NCBI RefSeq assembly: GCF_017948485.1
Contig: NZ_JAFFSX010000013.1
Location: 62,001-126,000 of the forward strand
Length of the DNA stretch: 64,000 bases
Source: Streptomyces sp. GESEQ-35
Lineage (GTDB): Bacteria > Actinomycetota > Actinomycetes > Streptomycetales > Streptomycetaceae
Reading direction: 5' to 3'
In this document: piece by piece, positions 34,156 through 43,411 of the stretch
How positions within the stretch are numbered: position 1 is the stretch's first letter
How the letters are laid out: every line of letters starts with the position of its first letter
The notes under the pieces: model-generated
Databases searched by the model: none
What the model saw: the letters and a program-made list of their open reading frames with translations, nothing else
Told to the model about the DNA's origin: nothing
Position numbers and translations under genes: made by a program

Positions 34156-35033
34156 CGGACGAGACGGCGACAGGCAGCCAGGAACGGGTGGGCTTCTTCA
34201 CCGACACCTCCGTCTGCATCGGCTGCAAGGCCTGCGAGGTGGCCTGCAAGGAGTGGAACGCGATCCCGGAGGACGGCCTCTCCCTGACCGGCATGTCGTA
34301 CGACAACACACAGGCGCTCGGGGCGTCGACGTGGCGGCACGTGGCGTTCATCGAACAGCCGACGCGACCGACGACGACGGAGCCCGCCACGCCCGACGGT
34401 CCGCCCACGTCGGACGGGCGTACCCAACTCCCGCTCGCCGATGGCGAGTTCCGCTGGCTGATGTCCTCCGACGTGTGCAAGCACTGCACCCACGCGGCCT
34501 GTCTCGACGTCTGCCCGACCGGGTCCCTCTTCCGCACCGAGTTCGGCACGGTCGTCGTCCAGGAGGACATCTGCAACGGCTGCGGCTACTGCGTGCCCGC
34601 CTGCCCGTACGGCGTCATCGAGCAACGGCCTGCCGACGGACGGGTGTTCAAGTGCACCATGTGCTACGACCGGCTCGGCGCCGGACAGGAACCGGCCTGT
34701 GCGAAGGCATGTCCGACGGAGTCCATCCAGTTCGGCCCGCTGGACGAACTGCGGGAGCGTGCCGCGCTGCGCGTCGACCAACTGCACGAGGCGGGCGTGG
34801 GCGACGCCCGGCTCTACGGCCACGATCCGGACGACGGGGTCGGTGGTGACGGGGCGTTCTTCCTGCTGCTGGACGAGCCGGAGGTGTACGGCCTGCCCCC
34901 TGACCCGCGGGTCACCACCCGCGACCTGCCCGCCATGTGGAAGCACGCGGGCGCGGCGGCCCTGTCCCTCGTCGGCACCGTGGCGGTGTCCTTCGTTCTG
35001 CCCATGCTCGGCCGGCGGAAGGGGACATCGTGA
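34152..35033 (+). CDS. Formate dehydrogenase iron-sulfur (beta) subunit
   Basis: 293 residues with four [4Fe-4S] cluster motifs: CIGCKACEVACKEW, CKHCTHAACLDVCPTG, CNGCGYCVPACPYGV and CTMCYDR...CAKACPTESI. A C-terminal TM helix (AAALSLVGTVAVSFVLPML) resembles FdnH and would hold it to the membrane. GTG start overlaps the alpha stop; its own stop overlaps the gamma start. It carries electrons from the alpha subunit to the membrane partner. Confidence 0.93.
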   Translation: MTDETATGSQERVGFFTDTSVCIGCKACEVACKEWNAIPEDGLSLTGMSYDNTQALGASTWRHVAFIEQPTRPTTTEPATPDGPPTSDGRTQLPLADGEFRWLMSSDVCKHCTHAACLDVCPTGSLFRTEFGTVVVQEDICNGCGYCVPACPYGVIEQRPADGRVFKCTMCYDRLGAGQEPACAKACPTESIQFGPLDELRERAALRVDQLHEAGVGDARLYGHDPDDGVGGDGAFFLLLDEPEVYGLPPDPRVTTRDLPAMWKHAGAAALSLVGTVAVSFVLPMLGRRKGTS

Positions 35034-35965
35034 AGGGCGAGGGCAGGCAGCGGGGTCAGCAACCGATGGTGCCGCGCGCCGAGTTCGAGTCGTACTACGG
35101 GCGGCCGGTGATCAAGCCACCGTCCTGGTCCGCGACGGACATCGCCGGGTACTTCTTCCTGGGCGGGCTCGCGGGAGCGGGGTCGGTCCTGGCAGCGGCC
35201 GCCCAGCTGACGGGCCATGACAGGACGGCGACCGCGCTGAAGGTGTCCTCGCTGGCCGCCGTGTCGTGCTCCGCGGCGGCGCTCGTCCACGATCTGGGCA
35301 GGCCCGCCCGGTTCGCCCACATGCTGCGGGTGTTCAAGCCGACCTCGCCGATGAGCATGGGCTCGTGGCTGCTGAGTGCCTACGGCCCGCTGGCCGGCGC
35401 GGCGGCCCTCACCGCCGTCACCGGGCGGCTCCCGAAGGCGGGATCTGCCGTTACCGGGGGCGCCGCCGTGCTGGGCCCGGCGGTGGCCACGTACACGGCG
35501 GTGCTCGCGGCGGACACCGCCGTCCCCGCCTGGCACGGGGCCCATCGCGAACTGCCCTATCTGTTCGCCGCCTCCGCGACGGCCGCAGCGGCCGGGATGG
35601 CCCTGGTGACCGGGCCCTCGGCGGAATCGGCCCCCGCACGCTGCGCCGCCGTCCTGGCCGCGACCGCCGAGACCGCCGCCACCCGGGCCGCCGAACAGCG
35701 TCTCGGCATGGTCGCGGAGACCTACCGTGAGGGCCGCGCGGGCACCCTCCTCCGCGCTGCCAGGGTCCTGACCTGCGCGGGAGCCGTGGGCGCCGCCCTC
35801 CTGGGCCGCCACCGCCCGGTCGCCGCCGCGAGCGGCCTCGCCCTGCTGGCGGGTTCCGCCTGCACTCGCTTCGGCGTCTTCGCCGCGGGGGTCGCGTCCG
35901 CCGAGGACCCGAAGTACACGGTGGTTCCGCAGCGCGAGGAGGCGGGTGCCGGCAGCGGGAGCTGA
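35030..35965 (+). CDS. NrfD/PsrC-type membrane subunit of formate dehydrogenase
   Basis: 311 residues, about eight hydrophobic segments: IAGYFFLGGLAGAGSVLAAA, VHDLGRPARFAHMLRVFKPT, SPMSMGSWLLSAYGPLAGAA. These are hallmarks of NrfD-family quinone-interacting subunits, not the cytochrome b type FdnI. GTG overlaps the beta stop. The three genes make a membrane-bound, inward-facing formate:quinone oxidoreductase. No fdhD or pterin gene lies adjacent. Confidence 0.9.
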   Translation: MKGEGRQRGQQPMVPRAEFESYYGRPVIKPPSWSATDIAGYFFLGGLAGAGSVLAAAAQLTGHDRTATALKVSSLAAVSCSAAALVHDLGRPARFAHMLRVFKPTSPMSMGSWLLSAYGPLAGAAALTAVTGRLPKAGSAVTGGAAVLGPAVATYTAVLAADTAVPAWHGAHRELPYLFAASATAAAAGMALVTGPSAESAPARCAAVLAATAETAATRAAEQRLGMVAETYREGRAGTLLRAARVLTCAGAVGAALLGRHRPVAAASGLALLAGSACTRFGVFAAGVASAEDPKYTVVPQREEAGAGSGS

Positions 35966-36047
35966 GGGCCGTCTGCCGGCTGCGGATTCGATGCGGCTTG
36001 CCGCGCACCTCCCCGGCGTTCCAGGAGATCCTCCCGATGCACAGGCC

Positions 36048-36650
36048 CTAGCGGACCAGACCGTGCAGCAGGAGTTCGGCGAGTTGGGCGTAGGCCTCGG
36101 CGTCTCCGAGGCCTGTGGCCGCAGCGACCTGGCGGTTCTGGATGCGGACCATCACCGACGTGATGACGTCGGCCGCGAACGCCACGTGCACCTCGCGGAA
36201 CACGCCCGCTTCGACGCCTTCGTCGATCAACTGCTCCACCCGGTGGGCGGCCGCCCGCGTGTTGCGTTCGTAGACGTCCGCGGCGGGCCCGAACCCGGCC
36301 ACGTCGTCGAAGAACTGCGGTGACAGCGGACCGAGTTCCGCCGCCACGGCGTGGAGGTAGGCCGACAGCCGGGCAGCCGGATCGGTCTCGGCCGCCAGAG
36401 CGGCATCGACTCGCTCGGTGGCTCCCCGGAAGAAGTGCACGACCGCGGCCCGGACGAGCTGTTCCTTGCTGTCGGCCAGCCCGTACAAGGTGCGCTTGGA
36501 ACACCGCAGGCGCGCGGCCAGGTCGACGAGCGTGAAGCGGGCGAAGCCCTCCTTGGTGAGCAGCTTCACCAGCGCCTCGAAGAGCTCGGAGCGCCGGGCG
36601 GCGCCTCGGCCGGTGAGCTTGGGGCCGGTGGGAGCGGAGGCCTTGATCAT
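36048..36650 (-). CDS. TetR-family regulator
   Basis: About 200 residues. HTH: ALVKLLTKEGFARFTLVDLA, then RLRCSKRTLYGLADSKEQLV. C-terminal helices end AEAYAQLAELLLHGLVR. I place the start at 36650; an ATG at 36674 would add eight residues. Divergent from the acyl-CoA dehydrogenase gene, with an inverted repeat between. Confidence 0.9.
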   Translation of the reverse strand: MIKASAPTGPKLTGRGAARRSELFEALVKLLTKEGFARFTLVDLAARLRCSKRTLYGLADSKEQLVRAAVVHFFRGATERVDAALAAETDPAARLSAYLHAVAAELGPLSPQFFDDVAGFGPAADVYERNTRAAAHRVEQLIDEGVEAGVFREVHVAFAADVITSVMVRIQNRQVAAATGLGDAEAYAQLAELLLHGLVR

Positions 36651-36756
36651 CCGGTCAGTATCCCAGGCCCGCATCCCTCGGTATCCGTGGCCGGCATCTC
36701 AGTGCCGTCCCGCCCGATCCCGCTGTGACATCCCACCCAGACCCGCTACTCTAAGA

Positions 36757-36770
36757 GGTACTGACGTACC
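36757..36770. promoter_or_regulatory. Inverted repeat GGTAC-TGAC-GTACC
   Basis: Perfect 5-bp arms, 4-nt spacer, with a third GTACC at about 36777-36781. Sits 26 bp before the acyl-CoA dehydrogenase start and opposite the TetR gene. Probable TetR operator. Confidence 0.55.
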
Positions 36771-36795
36771 GCTTTGAGTACCGTTTGGAGCCGTG

Positions 36796-37935
36796 ATGGC
36801 CGTCGACCGCATGCTTCCCACCCAAGAAGCAGAAGACCTGATGGCTCTGACCCGGGAACTCGCCGAAAAGGAACTCGGCAAGCGGGTCGAGGCGCACGAG
36901 GCCGAGGAGAGCTACCCGGAAGGCCTCTTCGACGTCCTCGGCCGGTCCGGTCTGCTGGGCCTGCCCTACCCGGAAGAGCACGGCGGCGGCGGTCAGCCGT
37001 ACGAGGTGTACTTGCAGGTTCTGGAGGAGCTGGCGAGCCAGTGGGCCGCGGTCGCTGTCGCCACCAGCGTGCACACCCTGGCCTGCCACCCGTTGTACGC
37101 CTTCGGTACCCCGGCTCAACAGGAACGCTGGCTGCCCCGCATGCTGGCCGGTGAGCTCCTCGGCGGCTACAGCCTGTCCGAAGCGCAGGCCGGCTCGGAC
37201 GCGGCGGCCCTGTCCTGCAAGGCCGAACGCCTACCGGACGGCTACCGCATCACCGGGACCAAGGCATGGATCACCCACGGGGGCAAGGCCGACTTCTACG
37301 CCCTCTTCGCCCGCACCGCGCCGGGCAGCCGCGGCATCTCCTGCTTCCTGGCCCCCGGCACGGCGGAAGGCCTCAGCTTCGGCCGGCCCGAGCGCAAGAT
37401 GGGCCTGCACGCCGTCCCGACCACCTCGGCCATGTGGGACGGCGCGGTCATCGACGCCGACCGGCTGATCGGGGCGGAGGGCCAGGGCCTGGAGATCGCG
37501 TTCAGCGCCCTGGACTGCGGCCGGCTGGGCATCGCCGCCTGCGCGACCGGGCTCGCCCAGGCTGCCCTGGACACGGCCGTCGCCTATGCCAACGAACGCA
37601 CCACCTTCGGCCGGAAGATCGTCGACCACCAGGGACTGGGTTTCCTGCTCGCCGACATGGCCGCGGCGGTGGACTCCGCCCGCGCCACCTATCTGGACGC
37701 CGCCCGTCGCCGCGACCTCGGCCGCCCCTTCAGCCGCCAGGCCAGCGTGGCCAAGCTGGTCGCCACGGACGCCGCGATGAAGGTCACCACCGACGCCGTT
37801 CAGGTACTGGGCGGCTACGGCTACACGCGGGACTTCCCCGTCGAGCGCTATATGCGCGAGGCGAAGATCATGCAGATCTTCGAAGGGACGAACCAGATCC
37901 AGCGGCTGGTCATCAGCCGTCATCTGGCCCGCTGA
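36796..37935 (+). CDS. Acyl-CoA dehydrogenase
   Basis: 379 residues with normal family architecture. GGYSLSEAQAGSDAAALSCK covers the FAD-contact region, ITGTKAWITHGGKADFYALF the middle barrel, and TTDAVQVLGGYGYTRDFPVERYMREAK the C-terminal end. The C terminus EGTNQIQRLVISRHL includes the usual catalytic-loop Glu. The ATG at 36796 is chosen over the preceding GTG because of GGAG spacing. Single gene under the divergent TetR. Confidence 0.93.
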   Translation: MAVDRMLPTQEAEDLMALTRELAEKELGKRVEAHEAEESYPEGLFDVLGRSGLLGLPYPEEHGGGGQPYEVYLQVLEELASQWAAVAVATSVHTLACHPLYAFGTPAQQERWLPRMLAGELLGGYSLSEAQAGSDAAALSCKAERLPDGYRITGTKAWITHGGKADFYALFARTAPGSRGISCFLAPGTAEGLSFGRPERKMGLHAVPTTSAMWDGAVIDADRLIGAEGQGLEIAFSALDCGRLGIAACATGLAQAALDTAVAYANERTTFGRKIVDHQGLGFLLADMAAAVDSARATYLDAARRRDLGRPFSRQASVAKLVATDAAMKVTTDAVQVLGGYGYTRDFPVERYMREAKIMQIFEGTNQIQRLVISRHLAR

Positions 37936-38003
37936 CGCACCATCAATCCATCAACACCGTCTGGTCGTCGGCCTCGCGGCTTGGCGTCTGTGGCGCGCCC
38001 CGG

Positions 38004-38693
38004 CTACGACCCGGGACGTGTATCCGCCCCCGGGAAGCGCATCATCCGCCGACCGGGAGCCGCGGAACGCTCGGAATCGATGAGCTCCGTCATCACATGC
38101 AGAGCCTGAGCGAGGGATTCGCGGAGTGGCGGGCCGTCCGGCCGGTCGGGCTGGAAGGCCCAGTTCTCCACGGCGATGCGCAGCGCGGCATTGAACATGC
38201 CCGCTTCCAGGCGGACGGCGAGGTCGATTTCGGGCCGGTCGGTGCCTTCGGCGATCGCCGCGGCGAACACCGCCTCTGCGTCGAAGTGCGTCTCCAGCCA
38301 GACGGCGCGCAGTCCGGGCTCGTCACGGCTCAGACGTACGAGATCCCGCAGGGCCCCCAGACGCCTGGCGCCGATCACGCCGGGATCGTCGGCGCTCGGC
38401 ATGGCCCGGGTGAGCGAGCTGCCTCCGCTCCAGTAGTCCCGTAGGCGCTCGGTCACCAGGTCCAGGCCCGCGGTGAGCAGCGGGCGTGCGCACTCCTCCT
38501 TGGAGCGGAAGTACCGCCACAGGGTGCGCGTGGACACTCCGGCGGCCGAGGCGATGTCCTCCGCGGTGGTCGCCGCCACGCCCTGGGTGACGAAGAGCCG
38601 GACCGCCTCGTCGGCGATCTCCATACGCGTCGCTTCGCGGCGCCGCTCCGTCAACGGTGGTCGCCCCGTGCGGCTACCGGGCTGACCGCCCAT
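38004..38693 (-). CDS. TetR-family regulator
   Basis: 229 residues. HTH: AVRLFVTQGVAATTAEDIAS, then AAGVSTRTLWRYFRSKEECA. Arg-rich at both ends. It is divergent from the GMC oxidoreductase/hydrolase pair. A direct repeat TGGC(G/A)CAC at 38732 and 38750 lies in the 203-bp interval and might be part of its operator. Confidence 0.9.
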   Translation of the reverse strand: MGGQPGSRTGRPPLTERRREATRMEIADEAVRLFVTQGVAATTAEDIASAAGVSTRTLWRYFRSKEECARPLLTAGLDLVTERLRDYWSGGSSLTRAMPSADDPGVIGARRLGALRDLVRLSRDEPGLRAVWLETHFDAEAVFAAAIAEGTDRPEIDLAVRLEAGMFNAALRIAVENWAFQPDRPDGPPLRESLAQALHVMTELIDSERSAAPGRRMMRFPGADTRPGS

Positions 38694-38896
38694 GCACCCC
38701 TCCTCGACACAGTTGCGCTGATCTTAGTTCATGGCGCACTGCGACTTTGTGGCACACCGAGACAGCTGGTGCTACGGTGACGGACGTTTCAACTTCTCCA
38801 TGGACACGTCAATTTCGGTTGCTCGCGGCCGACTTCGAGGAACAGGCCGGCGCTGCCTGCCCGCGGCCACGAGGGGCCCCTCCCGACGGGAGTCTC

Positions 38897-40522
38897 ATGT
38901 CCGACAGCTCTTCCCCTCGCCTCGCCTCCGGTGTGAGCCGCCGAAAGGTGCTCGGTGCGGCTGCCCTCGGCGCGACCGCACTCGGCGGGTCCCTGGCCGG
39001 CGCCGGCCAGGCGTCGGCCGTGACGTCCGCGGCCCCGGCATCCGTGACCGAGCGCCGCGCACGGGCCGTGGTCGTGGGCACCGGCTTCGGCGGCGGCGTG
39101 ACCGCGCTGCGGCTGGCCCGGGCCGGCGTGTCCACCCTGGTCCTGGAGCGCGGCCTGCGCTGGCGCACCGGCCCCAACGCCACCACGTTCTGCCGCTTCG
39201 CGAACATGGACAACCGCTCCGCCTGGCTGACCGACCATGCCGTCGTCGGCGGCGGCAACCAGACGTGGGAGCCCTACACCGGCGTACTCGAACCCGTCGT
39301 GGGCAACGGCATGACCGCTATGGTCGGCGCGGCGGTCGGCGGCGGCTCGATCATGTACCACGGTATGAGCCTCCAGCCGACGAAGGCCGACTTCGCCAAG
39401 TCGATCCCGGTGGCGGCGGGCCTCTACGACGACCTGAACCTGTGGGCCTACCCGACCGTCGCCCGGATGCTGGGCATCTCCACCGTCCCCTACGACATCC
39501 TGGCCTCGGACCCGTACACGTCCTCCCGTCTCTTCCAGGAGGTCGCTCCGAAGGCGGGCCTGACCCCGTTCAAGGTGCCGCTGCCCATCGACTGGAGCTA
39601 CGCGAGGGGCGAGCTGACCGGCCAGTACCAGCCGACGTACACCACCAGCGACATCGCCTTCGGCGTCAACAACGGCGGCAAGAAATCCATCGACGTCACC
39701 TACCTCGCCCAGGCGGAGTCCACCGGCCTGGTCGAGGTGGCGCCCCTGCACGTCGTGCGTGATATCGCCATGGACGCGAACAAGCGCTGGGTGCTGTCCG
39801 TCGACCGCATCGACACCGCCGGCACGGTGCAGGAGCAGATCCGCATCACCGCCGACGCCGTCTTCCTCAACGCCGGCTCCCCGGGCACCACCCGCCTCCT
39901 GGTCAAGTCCCGCGCCAAGAACCTGATCCCCGACCTGCCCGACGCCATCGGCACCGGGTGGGGCAACAACGGTGACCGGATCTGGGCCTGGATCAACCCG
40001 ACCGCCGGCGACGCCGGAACCATTCAGGGCGGCCCCGCCTGCATCGGCGGCACGGACAACACGAGCTCCATCCCGCTCACCGTCATCCACGCCGGCTCGC
40101 CCATCCAGCAGGCCGGCGTCACCGCCCTGACCGTCGTCGGCTTCGGCATCGTCGAGGGCGCGGGCACCTGGGCCTACGATGCCGCCGCCGACGACGCCGT
40201 CCTCACCTGGCCCGCCGCGGCGGAGGCGGAACTCCAGGCACAGATCGCGATCCGTATGCAGGCCATCGCCACGGCCGGCGGCGGCATGATGATCGACACC
40301 AACGCGACCGCCCCCTCCACCTGGCACGCCCTCGGCGGCGTCCCGATGGGCGACGCCGTCGACCTCACCGGCCGCGTCCTGGGCCACAAGGGCCTCTACG
40401 TCCTCGACGGCGCCCGCATCCCCGGCTCCACGGGTGCCTGCAACCCCTCCCTGACCATCGCCGCCCTGGCCGAACACAGCATGCAGACCATCGTCCGCCA
40501 GGACGTCGGCCGCGTTTTCTAA
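38897..40522 (+). CDS. Tat-exported GMC oxidoreductase, cholesterol-oxidase-like
   Basis: 541 residues. Twin-arginine signal SRRKVLGAAALGATALGGSL at about 14-33; the FAD dinucleotide fold VVVGTGFGGGVTALRLARAG follows. The order of blocks matches Streptomyces cholesterol oxidase, with His477 (TWHALGGVPMG) and Asn516 (GACNPSL) in the two catalytic positions. By eye alignment the Glu used for steroid isomerisation (ChoA Glu361) appears replaced by a non-acidic residue in LTVIHAGSP, so it may oxidise an alcohol without isomerising. GGGAG precedes the ATG. A secreted hydrolase gene follows 13 nt later. Confidence 0.85.
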   Translation: MSDSSSPRLASGVSRRKVLGAAALGATALGGSLAGAGQASAVTSAAPASVTERRARAVVVGTGFGGGVTALRLARAGVSTLVLERGLRWRTGPNATTFCRFANMDNRSAWLTDHAVVGGGNQTWEPYTGVLEPVVGNGMTAMVGAAVGGGSIMYHGMSLQPTKADFAKSIPVAAGLYDDLNLWAYPTVARMLGISTVPYDILASDPYTSSRLFQEVAPKAGLTPFKVPLPIDWSYARGELTGQYQPTYTTSDIAFGVNNGGKKSIDVTYLAQAESTGLVEVAPLHVVRDIAMDANKRWVLSVDRIDTAGTVQEQIRITADAVFLNAGSPGTTRLLVKSRAKNLIPDLPDAIGTGWGNNGDRIWAWINPTAGDAGTIQGGPACIGGTDNTSSIPLTVIHAGSPIQQAGVTALTVVGFGIVEGAGTWAYDAAADDAVLTWPAAAEAELQAQIAIRMQAIATAGGGMMIDTNATAPSTWHALGGVPMGDAVDLTGRVLGHKGLYVLDGARIPGSTGACNPSLTIAALAEHSMQTIVRQDVGRVF

Positions 40523-40535
40523 GGCAGGAGATGTC

Positions 40536-42014
40536 ATGCACATCGATCTCACCGGGGCGGCACGAGTCCGCCCCCACCTCTTAGTGGCAGCCGCGCTGAT
40601 CTTCCCGCTCCTCCTCGGAGCCCCCGCCTCGGACGCCGACCCCATCGCCCACACGGCGGCGAGCCCGACCGTCACCGGCCCGGTGACGGGCGGAAAAGGT
40701 GCCGTCGTGCTGGCGGGGACGGCATTCGACCTCGGCAGTGTGGGATACACACAGTCCGAGTTCTTCCTCTCCGGGAACGCCGAGTCCTACGTACCGACCG
40801 CGCCCCTCGACTCCGACGGACGCTGGCAGGTGACGCCGGCGGGCACCGCCCCGTACACCACCCGCGTCGTCGTGAACCGGCCCGCCGATCCGGCCGACTT
40901 CAACGGCACCGTCGTCGTGGAATGGCTGAACGTCACCGGCGGGGTGGACGCGGCCCCGGAGTGGATCTACACCCACAACGAGCTGATCCGCGAGGGCTAC
41001 GCCTGGGTCGGCGTCTCCGCCCAGGCCACCGGAGTGACCGCCACCGAGACGGCGGACCCGGTCCGCTACGCGGCCTTGTCCCACCCCGGTGACAGCTACT
41101 CCTACGACATCTTCAGCCAGGCCGGCCAAGCCGTACGGGACTCGGCCGCCACGGTCCTCGACGGGCTCCGTCCCCGCACCGTGCTGGCCAACGGCGAGTC
41201 GCAGTCGGCCTTCCGGCTCACCACGTACATCAACGCGATCCAGCCCCTGGTGTCCGTGTACGACGGATTCCTCGTGCACAGTCGCAGGGACACCGGCGCG
41301 CCCCTGTCGCAGGCACCCCAGGAGGACGTCCCGGCTCCGGCGGTCGTCCGCTTCCGCACGGACACGGACGCACCGGTGCTCGCCGTGCAGACCGAGACCG
41401 ATGTGATCGCGCTCGGTTCCCTGGCCGCCCGGCAGGACGACACCTCCCGCCTCCGGCTCTGGGAGGTGGCCGGCACCGCGCACGCCGACGCCTACATCGG
41501 CCTCGGCGCGGGTGACGACGGCAGCGGCGCCGCGGGACTCCTGGGGCTGAACGCCCTGCTCAGTCCCCCGACCCGGCCCGGCTGCGGCTCACCGATCAAC
41601 ACCGGCCAGGCGCACTACGTCCTGGATACCGCGGAGTTCGCGCTGAACCGCTGGGTGACGACCGGTGTCCCCCCGGCCAGGGCGCCCCGCCTCCAGGTGG
41701 ACACCTCCGGCTCCGCACCCGCCTTCGTCCTCGACGCCCACGGCAACGTCGAGGGCGGGATCCGCACACCATCGGTCGACACACCGGTGGCCAAGTTGTC
41801 CGGTCTCGGGCAGTCCGGGGCGTCGTTCTGCTTCCTGTTCGGTACGACCACCCCCTTCACCGCCGAGAAGCTGACGGCCCTGTATCCCACCCACGCCGCG
41901 TTCGTCCGGCAGTGGACGGCGGCCACCGCGCAGGGGGTCGGCGCCGGCTTCCTCCGCCCGGCCGACGCGGCGGAACTGGTCGGTGCGGCAAGGCAGTCCG
42001 GCATCGGCGGCTGA
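40536..42014 (+). CDS. Secreted alpha/beta-hydrolase-domain protein, TTA-containing
   Basis: 492 residues. Sec-type signal (VRPHLLVAAALIFPLLLGAP, cleavage near residue 34). The nucleophile elbow is probably ANGESQSAFRLT, as in the large alpha/beta hydrolase-domain family of secreted actinobacterial proteins; VAGTAHADAY may hold the catalytic His. Codon 16 is TTA (40581-40583), so expression is probably bldA-dependent. Likely in an operon with the Tat GMC oxidoreductase, implying extracellular attack on one ester or alcohol substrate. Confidence 0.82.
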   Translation: MHIDLTGAARVRPHLLVAAALIFPLLLGAPASDADPIAHTAASPTVTGPVTGGKGAVVLAGTAFDLGSVGYTQSEFFLSGNAESYVPTAPLDSDGRWQVTPAGTAPYTTRVVVNRPADPADFNGTVVVEWLNVTGGVDAAPEWIYTHNELIREGYAWVGVSAQATGVTATETADPVRYAALSHPGDSYSYDIFSQAGQAVRDSAATVLDGLRPRTVLANGESQSAFRLTTYINAIQPLVSVYDGFLVHSRRDTGAPLSQAPQEDVPAPAVVRFRTDTDAPVLAVQTETDVIALGSLAARQDDTSRLRLWEVAGTAHADAYIGLGAGDDGSGAAGLLGLNALLSPPTRPGCGSPINTGQAHYVLDTAEFALNRWVTTGVPPARAPRLQVDTSGSAPAFVLDAHGNVEGGIRTPSVDTPVAKLSGLGQSGASFCFLFGTTTPFTAEKLTALYPTHAAFVRQWTAATAQGVGAGFLRPADAAELVGAARQSGIGG

Positions 42015-42048
42015 CCCGCCGCCCTCCGATACGGCGTCAGACAGGACT

Positions 42049-42864
42049 TCAGCGCTCGATGCTCCTTTCCTTGCTCGCCGCAGCGCCCCGGCTCATCGCG
42101 AGCACGGCGTCACGGCGGCTCAGCGGGCCGAACGGCGAACCACCGGTCGGGTTCTCGCTGCCGTGGATCCAGGTGGGACCGTCGGCGAGATGGGTGAGCG
42201 CCGCCTCCGCGACGTCCGCGGGGTCGGCGAGCGGGCCGCCGTACGACTCGCCTTCCGCCTCGCGCATCCGGCGGTGGGACGGGGTGTCGGTCCTGCCGAG
42301 CACGAGCCCCAGAACGTCCACACCGCTGCCTCGCCACTCCGCCCACAGGCTCTCCGCGAGGATGAGATCGAACGCCTTGGTGGCCCCGTAGGTGGCGAGT
42401 GCGGCGCCGCCGGCCCAGGCCGCGCCCGAGGTCACCAGCACCATGCCCCCTCGGCCCCGCGCCACCATCGGGGCGCCGAAACGGTGGGCCGCTTCGAGTA
42501 CGGCGGTGCAGTTGCGGTGGACCAGTTCCAGGTGGGTGCCGAGGTCCCGGTCGAGGAACGCGACGCTGCGGGTGTCGGCGCCGGCGTTGTACACGAGGAG
42601 CCCGACCTCCAGGTCCGAGGTGACGCGCTCGAGTTCCGCCAGGGCGCCCGGGGCGCTGAGGTCGAGCGCGACCGTCCGCACCTCGACGCCGTGCCGGGCC
42701 CGGAGGTCGTCCGCGGCCGCCTCCAGTACGGGGATGCGCCGCGCCACCAGTACGACGTTGATGCCCCGCGAGGCCATGCCATGCGCGAACGCGACACCGA
42801 CTCCGTCGGACCCGCCCGCGACGATGCCCCAGGGGCCGTATGCGCTGGTCACAGTTGCCTTCAC
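42049..42864 (-). CDS. Short-chain dehydrogenase/reductase
   Basis: 271 residues. Rossmann start IVAGGSDGVGVAFAHGMASR, then LVYNAGADTRSV (NAG motif), and the Ser-Tyr-Lys set in VTSGAAWAGGAALATYGATK. The C-terminal part is longer than the minimum SDR. Operon order is zinc alcohol dehydrogenase, NTF2-like, SDR, transcribed leftward and facing a TetR gene. Substrate unknown. Confidence 0.9.
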   Translation of the reverse strand: MKATVTSAYGPWGIVAGGSDGVGVAFAHGMASRGINVVLVARRIPVLEAAADDLRARHGVEVRTVALDLSAPGALAELERVTSDLEVGLLVYNAGADTRSVAFLDRDLGTHLELVHRNCTAVLEAAHRFGAPMVARGRGGMVLVTSGAAWAGGAALATYGATKAFDLILAESLWAEWRGSGVDVLGLVLGRTDTPSHRRMREAEGESYGGPLADPADVAEAALTHLADGPTWIHGSENPTGGSPFGPLSRRDAVLAMSRGAAASKERSIER

Positions 42865-42879
42865 CTTTCGATTGACCGG

Positions 42880-43392
42880 CTACGCGGACGTGCCGTCGGC
42901 CGCGGGCGGCGCCAGCATCGCGCGGGGTCCGGGGGTGCCGTCGAGGTTGGCGTTGATCCGCTCGGCGATGCGCCAGCCCTGTGCGGTGCGCACCCAGTGC
43001 CAGGTGTTCGCGGAGACCTGGAAGACCCAGAAGCGGCCGGCGTCGGTGTCCCAGCGCAGGTGCAGCGCGTGGCTGCGGCCGGTGGCCCGGTCGCCGTCGA
43101 CGACCACGTGCGGCGTGGTCAGGACGTGGCCGCAGCCGTTGTGGAGCACGCTCTGGTGGCCTGCGCCGTGGACCATGCCGGCGATGTCGTCCCGGCCTTC
43201 CATCCGCAGGTGGGGGATCGCGTCGAAGACGCCGTCCTCGGTCCAGAGCCCGGCCGCGGCCTCGCCCGAACCACTGTCGACGGCGGGCCCGTACTGCGCG
43301 ACGAGCTGCATGATGTCGACCTGGTCCTGAAGGGTGTGAACCTGCGCCGCCAGTCTCTCGACGGTGGCGCGCAACTCGTCGATCTCACTCAT
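42880..43392 (-). CDS. NTF2-like (SnoaL_4) protein
   Basis: 170 residues. An N-terminal coiled-coil stretch (IDELRATVERLAAQVHTLQD) leads to an NTF2-like core with DIMQLVAQYGPAVDSGSGEA, GLWTEDGVFDA and the C-terminal WHWVRTAQGWRIAERI. It resembles ring-hydroxylation-associated or dehydratase-like SnoaL proteins in catabolic operons. Start ATG 43392 follows AAGGA at eight bases. Sits between SDR and alcohol dehydrogenase genes. Confidence 0.82.
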   Translation of the reverse strand: MSEIDELRATVERLAAQVHTLQDQVDIMQLVAQYGPAVDSGSGEAAAGLWTEDGVFDAIPHLRMEGRDDIAGMVHGAGHQSVLHNGCGHVLTTPHVVVDGDRATGRSHALHLRWDTDAGRFWVFQVSANTWHWVRTAQGWRIAERINANLDGTPGPRAMLAPPAADGTSA

Positions 43393-43411
43393 CTTCCGTG
43401 TTCCTTCACGG

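Noticed and set aside
38732..38757. Direct repeat TGGC(G/A)CAC as TetR operator
   Set aside because: Only eight bases with a mismatch and no dyad symmetry; too weak to list as a site.
38897..40522. GMC oxidoreductase as the missing MftG
   Set aside because: It has a Tat signal and cholesterol-oxidase block order, and lies 6 kb away in a different, TetR-controlled operon.
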